Source: Candidatus Hodarchaeota archaeon
GTDB lineage: Archaea; Asgardarchaeota; Heimdallarchaeia; Hodarchaeales; Hodarchaeaceae
Direction: 5' to 3'
Length of the DNA stretch: 23,778 nucleotides
Assembly: GCA_016839665.1 (NCBI GenBank)
Contig: JAEOTU010000084.1
Coordinates: forward strand, 1 to 23,778
The position numbers and the translations under genes were made by a program. Of the stretch, positions 7,838 through 14,364 are shown piece after piece. Positions within the stretch are counted from its first letter, which is position 1. Each line of letters opens with the position of its first letter. Below the pieces are notes generated by a model, which was given only the letters and a program-made list of their open reading frames with translations, ran no database searches and was not told the origin of the DNA.

Positions 7838-8863
7838 ATGATTTGGAATTTCCATATTGCTATTCAATTAATTTTGGGGTTCTTGTCTCTTTTATTAGCA
7901 GGTTATGGGAGTGTCATCTCATATGGAATTATCAAATCAAAATTAGAAGAAGAAGTGGAGGAATATCATTCCGCAGAAAAGAAATATTATTTACTCAGTA
8001 TGATTTGTGTAATTTTGCTGGTATCTCGCTCGGTGAACGTGTTTTACTTTTATTATGTTCTTGTAGCCCTCGTACCGATTATCCCAGGAGCCATGTGTCC
8101 TTATGGAGTGTTACAGGCGAATCCAATTGGCTTTATTGATCTTCTTGTTAAGTTGATTATTCCCTTTGGTTACGGATTGTGGTTGATACTAGATTACATA
8201 AACAAGCAGACTAAAAAACTTACTCTTTCGTTACTTCTTTCTAAAGGATTTTTGTTCACTATGTTTCCACTGCTCATAATTGACTCGGGGCTCGACTTAG
8301 CCTATTTTTGGTTTTTAGAACCCATTCAAGTCAACTGTTGCCGAAATGTCCTAAATGAAGCTGCAGATTATTCTCCATTGCTTCTTCTGGGTGAAAATAC
8401 AGCAATATTGGTTTTTATTCTGACCCTGATCATGTTAATATCAATTATAGCCCTTCAATTCTTTCAAGTAGTTAATCCACGACTTTTAATAGGTTCTGCG
8501 GCTTTAACTCTTGTTGTTATTCCATTATTTGTAATTTCTTTACAAGAATTTATTACTCCTCTCTGGATTTTTGCCTCAAAAGATATTCTAGTACAACCCC
8601 TCGGTGAAGCTCATCATTGTCCTTTCTGCATTGTGAAACGTTGGCCGTCAATGGTTCCATTTCTTATAGCTATTTGGTTGGGATTAGCCTCAGTAGGTTG
8701 GCAGGTGATCATAAAACAGCTTGTTAAAACAGATGTCGAGAGTACCGAGAAAACTCATCCTGTTCTTGGTTATTTACGAGTATTAAGCATGATATCTATC
8801 ACTGGTGGTTTATTGATACTCATTGGTCACTATATTTTCTTCTTATTGCTGGGAGTAGTTTAA
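7838..8863 (+). CDS. Polytopic membrane protein with conserved-looking Cys/His motifs
   Basis: A 341-residue protein with eight or so hydrophobic segments. The striking residues are MCPYG (C87), an adjacent pair NCCRN (C167-C168), and HHCPFC (H259, H260, C261, C264), each next to a membrane segment. Such patterned CxxC and His residues suggest thiol redox chemistry or metal/heme handling at the membrane, but I do not recognise the family with certainty. It is not a standard DsbB, VKOR or CcdA by motif order. Start ATG 7838 has GGAG 11 nt upstream. A divergently transcribed, probably exported protein with its own Cys pair lies next to it, and a small membrane protein follows downstream under its own promoter. 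Confidence 0.75.
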   Translation: MIWNFHIAIQLILGFLSLLLAGYGSVISYGIIKSKLEEEVEEYHSAEKKYYLLSMICVILLVSRSVNVFYFYYVLVALVPIIPGAMCPYGVLQANPIGFIDLLVKLIIPFGYGLWLILDYINKQTKKLTLSLLLSKGFLFTMFPLLIIDSGLDLAYFWFLEPIQVNCCRNVLNEAADYSPLLLLGENTAILVFILTLIMLISIIALQFFQVVNPRLLIGSAALTLVVIPLFVISLQEFITPLWIFASKDILVQPLGEAHHCPFCIVKRWPSMVPFLIAIWLGLASVGWQVIIKQLVKTDVESTEKTHPVLGYLRVLSMISITGGLLILIGHYIFFLLLGVV

Positions 8864-8910
8864 AATTTTTAATTTAATTCAACCCATGAATTAAATTATT
8901 TCAACTTATG

Positions 8911-8930
8911 AGAAAGGATTTTATATAAAA
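8911..8930 (+). promoter_or_regulatory. Archaeal BRE/TATA promoter
   Basis: Purine-rich AGAAAGGA (8911-8918) followed by TTTATATAAAA (8920-8930) is a textbook BRE plus TATA arrangement. The predicted start site near 8952 leaves a leader of about 19 nt carrying GAGGTGA. This is the clearest promoter in the window and the best single sign of archaeal transcription. Confidence 0.6.
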
Positions 8931-8956
8931 CAGGCGAGATCCTAATCATTCATATT

Positions 8957-8963
8957 GAGGTGA
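8957..8963 (+). promoter_or_regulatory. Ribosome-binding site supporting a TTG start
   Basis: GAGGTGA ends 7 nt before TTG 8971. No in-frame ATG or GTG lies nearby, so this motif decides the unusual start codon. Confidence 0.6.
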
Positions 8964-8970
8964 ACTTCAT

Positions 8971-9300
8971 TTGCCTGATAATGAAGTGCAAAAAAAACCT
9001 GGTTCTTTATTCGTAAAAATCTATGGGGGACATACGGTCTCAAAGGGTGGCCCATTATTTTTTCTTACGATTGGTATTGTATGCTCTCTAATCTTGTTCG
9101 TTGTTATATTGCTGGGAGGTTCTTATAACACTGGTGTATTCAGTTCTCCATCTGATGACTCAGGAAGACCACCAATCAATTTTCCATTCATTGGTTTCAT
9201 TCTCATGTCTCTTGTGGTAGGTGCTGTTGTGGGCCTCATTTTTGGGTTGATAGGAATAGTTTGGTATACTGTTCTTCCAGAACAACATGTAGAAGCCTAA
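8971..9300 (+). CDS. Small two-helix membrane protein, function unknown
   Basis: A 109-residue protein starting with TTG, supported by GAGGTGA at 8957-8963 and by the strong promoter at 8911-8930. A hydrophilic N-terminus (about 28 residues, MPDNEVQKKPGSL) precedes a first membrane helix (residues about 29-48), a short Ser/Pro/Asp-rich loop (SSPSDDSGRPP) and a Gly-rich second helix (about 73-102). No family is recognised. It has its own promoter, so it need not be cotranscribed with the Cys-rich membrane protein upstream. Confidence 0.7.
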   Translation: MPDNEVQKKPGSLFVKIYGGHTVSKGGPLFFLTIGIVCSLILFVVILLGGSYNTGVFSSPSDDSGRPPINFPFIGFILMSLVVGAVVGLIFGLIGIVWYTVLPEQHVEA

Positions 9301-9473
9301 CTAAACAAAGATTTGTTATTCTTTTAGGAATAATTTTCAAATAATCAATATGATGAAAGTTTAAAATGGGGAGGTTGAAGATGCTTTCTAAAATTAAGAA
9401 GCACTTTATTTAGAGTAAAAAATTCCAAAGGCATTGAAAATAAATCTTCAAGAAATCATGAGGTGGAAAATGT

Positions 9474-10634
9474 ATGACTATGAATTTCGACTTACCTGAA
9501 GAAGCCTCGATGATGCGTGATGCAGTTCGAGAGTTTGCTGAAAAAGAGATTAAACCTGTTGCCGAAGAACTTGACGCGAAGGAGGAGTTTTCGCCTGTTT
9601 TAACCAAGAAAATGGGAGATCTCGGTCTAATGGGTGTTAGTATTCCTGAAGAATATGGAGGAAGTGGCTTATCTTATCTTTCATACATTGTAGCAGTCGA
9701 AGAAATTGCAAGGATAGATGGATCTCAAGCTGCTACCGTTGCTGCACATAATTCGCTAGGTATCGGACCGATTTACTATTTCGGCTCAGATGAACAGAAA
9801 GAACACTATTTACCAAAGCTAACTACTGGGGAAAAATTGTGGGGATTTGGTTTAACTGAACCTGATGCCGGTAGTGACGCAGGTGGTACAAAAACGAAAG
9901 CAGTGCAAGATGGTAATGAATGGGTAATAAATGGGTCAAAAATTTTCATTACCAATGGATCTACTCCTGTATCTCTCGGTTCTACTGTACAAACTGTCAC
10001 TGGCACCAGAGCTGACGGACGTGGACGAGAGTACACTTGTTTTCTTGTCGATCAAGATACCAATGGATTCGAAACCAGAACGATGCACAAAAAAATTTGC
10101 TGGCGAGCATCCATAACTTCTGAACTTTATTTTACTGACTGTAGAGTGCCTGAAAGCAGCATGCTTGGTTCACGAGGAGAAGGTTTTCATCAAATGCTAG
10201 ATACTCTAGATAAAGGAAGGCTTTCCATTGGAGCGATGGGATTAGGGTGTGCACAAGGTGCTTTTGAACTTGCTTTAGAGTACGCGAAACAACGAAAGCA
10301 ATTTGGTAAACCAATCTCAAAGTTTCAAATTAACGCTTTCAAGCTGGCTGATATGGCAGTAGAGATTGAAGCTGCACGAAATCTTCTCTACAAAGCTACA
10401 TGGTACTTTGATCAAGGCAGAGATGAGTACAAGAAATTAGCTGCCATGGCAAAATTATATTGTTCTGAAGTTTCTAAGAGAGTAGCTCACCAAGCTGTTC
10501 AAATACATGGAGGATACGGTCTTATGAAAGAGTACCCAGTGGAACGTTTTTATCGAGATCAGCGATTATTGGAAATAGGTGAGGGAACAAGTGAAATGCA
10601 ACGCCTAGTAATCTCAAGAAGACTAGGTTGTTAA
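9474..10634 (+). CDS. Acyl-CoA dehydrogenase
   Basis: A 386-residue FAD flavoenzyme, the normal length for the family. It oxidises an acyl-CoA thioester to the trans-2-enoyl-CoA in the cytoplasm, passing electrons to an electron-transfer flavoprotein. Signature 1 reads LTEPDAGSDAGG and signature 2 QIHGGYGLMKEYPVERFYRD. The catalytic base expected in the EGTSEMQR motif is present as Glu370, so it looks active. It is most like short/branched-chain or butyryl-CoA type enzymes, but chain length cannot be set by eye. The ATG at 9474 follows GAGGTGG (9460-9466) by 7 nt and is preferred over ATG 9480. No beta-oxidation partner or ETF gene is adjacent. It converges on the DinB-fold gene with 25 nt between stops. 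Confidence 0.95.
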   Translation: MTMNFDLPEEASMMRDAVREFAEKEIKPVAEELDAKEEFSPVLTKKMGDLGLMGVSIPEEYGGSGLSYLSYIVAVEEIARIDGSQAATVAAHNSLGIGPIYYFGSDEQKEHYLPKLTTGEKLWGFGLTEPDAGSDAGGTKTKAVQDGNEWVINGSKIFITNGSTPVSLGSTVQTVTGTRADGRGREYTCFLVDQDTNGFETRTMHKKICWRASITSELYFTDCRVPESSMLGSRGEGFHQMLDTLDKGRLSIGAMGLGCAQGAFELALEYAKQRKQFGKPISKFQINAFKLADMAVEIEAARNLLYKATWYFDQGRDEYKKLAAMAKLYCSEVSKRVAHQAVQIHGGYGLMKEYPVERFYRDQRLLEIGEGTSEMQRLVISRRLGC

Positions 10635-10659
10635 TAAAGGTTAAAGGGATTCTTTTCCC

Positions 10660-11190
10660 TCATTCCTCAATTTCTTGTTTAAAATCATTTAGAAAAATGA
10701 AAGTATCCATCACTTTCCCCCACCTTGGCTTTATACTCGGGGGGTTTTCAAGCGAATAGCGGATGTGAGCCACCTGGCCAAAATGATGAATAGCATGTAA
10801 TGATGTTCTCTCAACCATCCACGCTAAAGATCCTTTCTGACGGAGCTGTTTTTCTTGAAATATTGGTGCCAAAAGAATTAAATCACCAGGAGAGGCCTTT
10901 TCTATCGATTGAACAATGTGGCCTTCTAACTGATGATATATGTCCATCAATTCCTCAAAAGAAGCATCTTTCGGGAGGTAATCAAATTTTTCGTCATCAA
11001 GAGTCTTTAACCAATATATTTCAGCGTTAATAATGTGTCCAAGATAACTCTGAATTGTTCTGGCTCTTGTTCCGTCAGGACGCCAAGTCAACTCATCTGA
11101 GGTCAGTCCTTCAAGCATTTGATATCCATATTTTCTAATCATACCTACAATTTCTTTCAATCGTTGTTGAAAAGTGTCATTATTAATCAT
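10660..11190 (-). CDS. DinB/YfiT-fold protein
   Basis: A 176-residue four-helix-bundle protein of the DinB superfamily. Expected metal-ligand histidines are visible: H52 in YLGHIINAEIYW and H132/H136 in LHAIHHFGQVAHIRY, spaced as in the usual H...HxxxH triad. Many members are metal-dependent thiol transferases (bacillithiol, mycothiol, glutathione) or stress proteins; the substrate here is unknown. It is the last gene of the MacB-type ABC operon, 10 nt after the ATPase stop, with GAGTG upstream as a weak ribosome-binding motif. The family assignment is fairly sure. Its tie to the transporter rests only on spacing. Confidence 0.8.
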   Translation of the reverse strand: MINNDTFQQRLKEIVGMIRKYGYQMLEGLTSDELTWRPDGTRARTIQSYLGHIINAEIYWLKTLDDEKFDYLPKDASFEELMDIYHQLEGHIVQSIEKASPGDLILLAPIFQEKQLRQKGSLAWMVERTSLHAIHHFGQVAHIRYSLENPPSIKPRWGKVMDTFIFLNDFKQEIEE

Positions 11191-11200
11191 AATATTTCAC

Positions 11201-11896
11201 TCATCTCGTTCCTAAATTTTTCTCCACTACTCCATCCTTAAGAACTATCTCTTTATCAGATACTTCTAAAATTTGAGGATCGTGTGAGGCCATGATAACA
11301 GTGAGCTGGTGTTTTGATTTAAGCTCTGAAATTAGCTGTAGAAATTCATCCGTCAATTTAGAGTCAATACTACTCGATGGTTCATCCGCGATCAAAATCG
11401 AGGGATTAGTAACTAATGCTCGTGCGATACATACTCGTTGGGCTTCCCCTCCTGATAGTTCTCTTGCTCGAAAATTTATTCGTTTTTTCAAATCAAAATC
11501 TTCTAGTATTTTCCGTGTTTGTTCATCAGCTTCTTTTAAGGAAATATCGCGTGAAAAGAGAGGTAAGCGAGCATTTTCAAGTGCAGTAAACTGAGGTAGA
11601 AGATATTGAGATTGAAAGAGGAAACCAAACCTTTCTTTCCTATACTTAGTTAAAGTAATCTCTGACATCCCTTTCATAGATTCGCCCTCAAGCACAACTT
11701 GACCCCTAGTTGGATATGTTAGAAGACCAATCAAGGCAAGAAGAGTCGATTTGCCACTACCACTGGATCCTGCGACACATGTTATTTTCCCTCTGGGTAT
11801 TCGGATTGAAACATCACAAATCGCATTGACTTTTTGTTTCCCTACTTCATATACCTTCCAGAGCTTTTTGGTCTCAATAATTTCTTTGGACTCCAT
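11201..11896 (-). CDS. ABC transporter ATPase, MacB/LolD type
   Basis: A 231-residue ATPase that powers the FtsX-like permease encoded just upstream. Walker A GSSGSGKST (43-51), Q-loop Q95, signature LSGGE (147-151), Walker B ILIADEP (167-173), D-loop SSSIDSK and switch His205 are all present, so it should be active. MacB/LolD-family ATPases use ATP for mechanotransmission rather than classical transport. The ATG at 11896 is chosen: AGAGGT (11904-11909) precedes it by 7 nt, and it starts right after the permease stop. A longer reading from 11938 would overlap the permease by 41 nt and add 14 residues that match no family N-terminus. Confidence 0.93.
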   Translation of the reverse strand: MESKEIIETKKLWKVYEVGKQKVNAICDVSIRIPRGKITCVAGSSGSGKSTLLALIGLLTYPTRGQVVLEGESMKGMSEITLTKYRKERFGFLFQSQYLLPQFTALENARLPLFSRDISLKEADEQTRKILEDFDLKKRINFRARELSGGEAQRVCIARALVTNPSILIADEPSSSIDSKLTDEFLQLISELKSKHQLTVIMASHDPQILEVSDKEIVLKDGVVEKNLGTR

Positions 11897-11897
11897 T

Positions 11898-13094
11898 TTA
11901 AAGACCTCTAAGTACCTCATCAGGTTCAGTAATGGCATTCTTCCAAGCAGGAATAACTGTACCGATTAACAATGGGATAATTCCAATCCCATAAGCTATC
12001 AACAAACTGTCAAATGTGACTTTGAGCGGCAAGATAAATGGTGGAAATACTACAGACCACCCTAACATAAAATCCGCTAAGATTGGAGCCCCCAGATAGA
12101 AATCATAAATAATTGCCCCAAAAATTCCGATAGTGGAAGCGATAAATCCTGTAAAGGTATATTCGATTAATCTTATTTCGAGAACGTCGAATGTGGTAAA
12201 TCCTAAGGTCTTCAACAGGCCAATTTCTTTGCGTGCGTCAACTGAAATAGCAGAAGAAAGTGTGAACGCAAACAACAGGGAGCCTATTAATAAGACTGTC
12301 CAGATAATTGTGAAGTAACCTGCTCTTTCATTTGTTGTGTGAAGAATCAAATTTCCCAAAGTGTACTTGTCAATCACTTTAATTTCATCTACTGTATCAC
12401 CAATCGTCGAAGCAATTTCAGAAGAACTAACAGTTGAGCTAGGGTTGATCCATACAGCTATGTCAGTGGAGCTATTTATGTTCATATTAAAGAATTCACA
12501 GCTGTATTGAATATCTGTTAAGATTAAGTCATGAGTGTATATTTTCGAAGCTACAGAGAAAATTCCTACGACTTCCATATCATATTCTTGGCCATTAATG
12601 TCAGTAAGCAATAAAAATGAACCAACTTGTGCAAATGAGACTTCAGCAACCCCAGAACCGATCACACAAACGGGATGATCCTCATTCTCTTCCAAAAATC
12701 TTCCAGAACGAATCTCAAACTCTAATTTAGCATTATTAATAGGATATCTATCTACTTCGATCCCCATCATCGTGTAGAGTTTATTTTCTGCAGAAAGATA
12801 TCCCCATACTCTAGGTGTAACAAGATTTATCCCTTCAATCGCTTCAATTTCTTGTATCTTCGCGTTGTCAACTGGAACGACTCTTCCAGCGTCGTAACCT
12901 TGTACTAAAATATCAGGGGCAAAAGCTAATGATGCATTCACATCCTGGTTGATTCCCTCACGTAAAAAATCAACTGCAGTAAGTATTCCAATGATAATAC
13001 TAACTGAAATTATAATACTAATAGTTCTTCTTGAATATACTTGGATATTACGAAAAGCATGACGACATAGGTTTAATTGTTTCTTGAGTCCCAT
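11898..13094 (-). CDS. FtsX-like ABC permease, MacB type
   Basis: A 398-residue permease with MacB architecture: one N-terminal helix (about 24-44), a large extracytoplasmic domain (about 45-255) and a C-terminal FtsX domain with three helices (about 261-284, 311-333, 362-383). The family coupling motif RKEIGLLKTLGF is at 288-299 and the PAW...EPDEVLRGL ending at 382-398. The partner ATPase follows with 1 nt between its ATG and the stop. In archaea such pairs may move lipids, peptides or surface proteins; the substrate is unknown. The ATG at 13094 lies 6 nt after the stop of the preceding gene and has only a distant GGGAG motif. Confidence 0.92.
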   Translation of the reverse strand: MGLKKQLNLCRHAFRNIQVYSRRTISIIISVSIIIGILTAVDFLREGINQDVNASLAFAPDILVQGYDAGRVVPVDNAKIQEIEAIEGINLVTPRVWGYLSAENKLYTMMGIEVDRYPINNAKLEFEIRSGRFLEENEDHPVCVIGSGVAEVSFAQVGSFLLLTDINGQEYDMEVVGIFSVASKIYTHDLILTDIQYSCEFFNMNINSSTDIAVWINPSSTVSSSEIASTIGDTVDEIKVIDKYTLGNLILHTTNERAGYFTIIWTVLLIGSLLFAFTLSSAISVDARKEIGLLKTLGFTTFDVLEIRLIEYTFTGFIASTIGIFGAIIYDFYLGAPILADFMLGWSVVFPPFILPLKVTFDSLLIAYGIGIIPLLIGTVIPAWKNAITEPDEVLRGL

Positions 13095-13100
13095 ACCTGA

Positions 13101-13553
13101 CTATTCTCTCCCTTTCTGCTTCCGTCTGTGATAGAAACGTTTGATGACCCAAGAAGAAGAAGTTATCACTACTAATGCTATGAATAGTAAAAAAATTAGT
13201 TGTTGGGTCTGAAGAACCGCCCAAGAGCCAGCTTGAGGATTCTGAACACCACTCCATTGAGGAACAGCTTGCCCATTAACTTGGCCGTTTAACACACTGG
13301 GAGCTGTTAAGATGATTGGAGAAACATAAAAAGAATAAGCCCCTGGAAGATCTGAAAGTATAGCAAAGAATGCTTCAAGGGCTGGATTACGGGTTGATAC
13401 AGAGTCATGAGTAATAGATGGAGAAAAACCACCTAAAAAGGGGATAATATTCTCATATGTCCTTCTAAAGAAACCAAACTCTGAAATGAGGGCATGCGTG
13501 ATAATAAAAAGAAACATAAATCCAATAATCGCTAAGTAGGTTCGGGTTTTCAC
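13101..13553 (-). CDS. Two-helix membrane protein heading the MacB-type operon
   Basis: A 150-residue protein with an N-terminal hydrophobic segment (about 7-25, signal anchor or signal peptide), an extracytoplasmic middle rich in Pro/Gly/Gln/Val (SPSITHDSVSTRNP; NGQVNGQAVPQWSG), and a second helix (about 116-138) before a basic tail RRKQKGRE. No family is recognised. Being first in the operon and 6 nt from the FtsX-like permease, it may be a dedicated accessory or substrate-presenting subunit. The start is GTG at 13553, with AAGGA about 10 nt upstream; the overlapping ATG at 13555 is out of frame. Confidence 0.7.
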   Translation of the reverse strand: MKTRTYLAIIGFMFLFIITHALISEFGFFRRTYENIIPFLGGFSPSITHDSVSTRNPALEAFFAILSDLPGAYSFYVSPIILTAPSVLNGQVNGQAVPQWSGVQNPQAGSWAVLQTQQLIFLLFIALVVITSSSWVIKRFYHRRKQKGRE

Positions 13554-13661
13554 ATTCCTACTTTCCTTGAATTAAGTGAACATAGTAAAGAGTAGTAGAA
13601 ATACGATTGAAATTATTCTCATTTTTCATATTTTTATTAAACCACTTCTAAATTTTTAGAT

Positions 13662-13669
13662 AAAAAAAA
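13662..13669 (-). terminator. U-tract terminator after the LinD-like/ECF-S operon
   Basis: Eight consecutive T on the minus strand begin 31 nt after the stop at 13701. Archaeal RNA polymerase terminates at such runs without needing a hairpin. Confidence 0.45.
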
Positions 13670-13700
13670 TTTGAATAGTCTCTACACTCTAATCCAATTG

Positions 13701-14351
13701 CTAATCAGTCTCAACTCGAGATTCTAGAATCTTCATACCTTCATTAACGATAATTTCGCTGATTCTAACTGCTACAGGTGCAAATAGGAGAAGTGAAATT
13801 AAAGTAATTGAGAAATACGGAGCAAAATTAAAGAGGAGAGTACCTTCAAAGCTCTGTCCAGCAATTACGATTAAACTGACTAGATAGAATATTGTCATAA
13901 GGAAATAGCCTGCAAGAGTAAATAGAATAAGTAAGGCGATTTTTTTCCCATCAGCGAATCCTTCGTCCTTCGTATAATGGGGAATGCCAACAATGAACCC
14001 TAACATGCCCAAGGCTAAATTGACGCCTCCAAGAGCAATGATTTGTTGTGTGTAAAGGATATCCGCGCCTAAAGACCCAATTAAACCAACAAAAAATCCC
14101 GCCAATGGTCCACAAAAGGCCGCAACTAGAACAATAACCACAAGCCCTAGATCAATCCCACCCTTGATAGGAATAACCGTAATTCCGAGATTAAGACCCA
14201 TAAACGTGTATTTTGGTAAATCTATTAATGCCAAGATAAAATACGCAATTATACCTATAAGTGTTCCACCAGTAGTCCACTTTGTCATCCTACTCGATTC
14301 AACTCGTAAAAAAGATAATAGTTGAGACTTTAAGGTCGTCTTTTCTTCCAT
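13701..14351 (-). CDS. ECF transporter S-component-like membrane protein
   Basis: A 216-residue protein with five or six membrane helices. The segment LGLVVIVLVAAFCGPLAGFFVGLIGSLGADI (residues about 68-98), preceded by FMGLNLGITVIPIKGG, follows the pattern of substrate-capturing S-components of energy-coupling factor importers. Those bind a vitamin or other small molecule and rely on a shared EcfAAT energiser, which is not encoded in this window. The ATG at 14351 is chosen because GAGGTG (14359-14364) lies 7 nt upstream. An upstream in-frame start would add 27 residues overlapping the LinD-like gene and lacking family resemblance. Tight coupling to the exported LinD-like gene suggests that the substrate or product of that protein may be what is carried. 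Confidence 0.75.
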   Translation of the reverse strand: MEEKTTLKSQLLSFLRVESSRMTKWTTGGTLIGIIAYFILALIDLPKYTFMGLNLGITVIPIKGGIDLGLVVIVLVAAFCGPLAGFFVGLIGSLGADILYTQQIIALGGVNLALGMLGFIVGIPHYTKDEGFADGKKIALLILFTLAGYFLMTIFYLVSLIVIAGQSFEGTLLFNFAPYFSITLISLLLFAPVAVRISEIIVNEGMKILESRVETD

Positions 14352-14358
14352 TACTTTA

Positions 14359-14364
14359 CACCTC
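14359..14364 (-). promoter_or_regulatory. Ribosome-binding site overlapping the upstream stop codon
   Basis: GAGGTG on the minus strand overlaps the TGA stop (14363-14365) of the LinD-like gene and is 7 nt before ATG 14351. It fixes the start of the ECF-S-like gene and indicates translational coupling. Confidence 0.65.

Noticed and set aside
10645..10660. Small hairpin AGGGA/TCCCT between the convergent acyl-CoA dehydrogenase and DinB genes
   Set aside because: Only five base pairs with no adjacent U-tract, so too weak to call a terminator.
11897..11938. A longer N-terminus for the MacB-type ATPase starting at 11938
   Set aside because: It would overlap the permease gene by 41 nt, while ATG 11896 has AGAGGT at ideal spacing and begins at the usual family position.
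13048..13257. A minus-strand open frame overlapping the two-helix protein and the FtsX-like permease
   Set aside because: It is an out-of-frame shadow of both coding regions, which have clear membrane patterns in their own frames.
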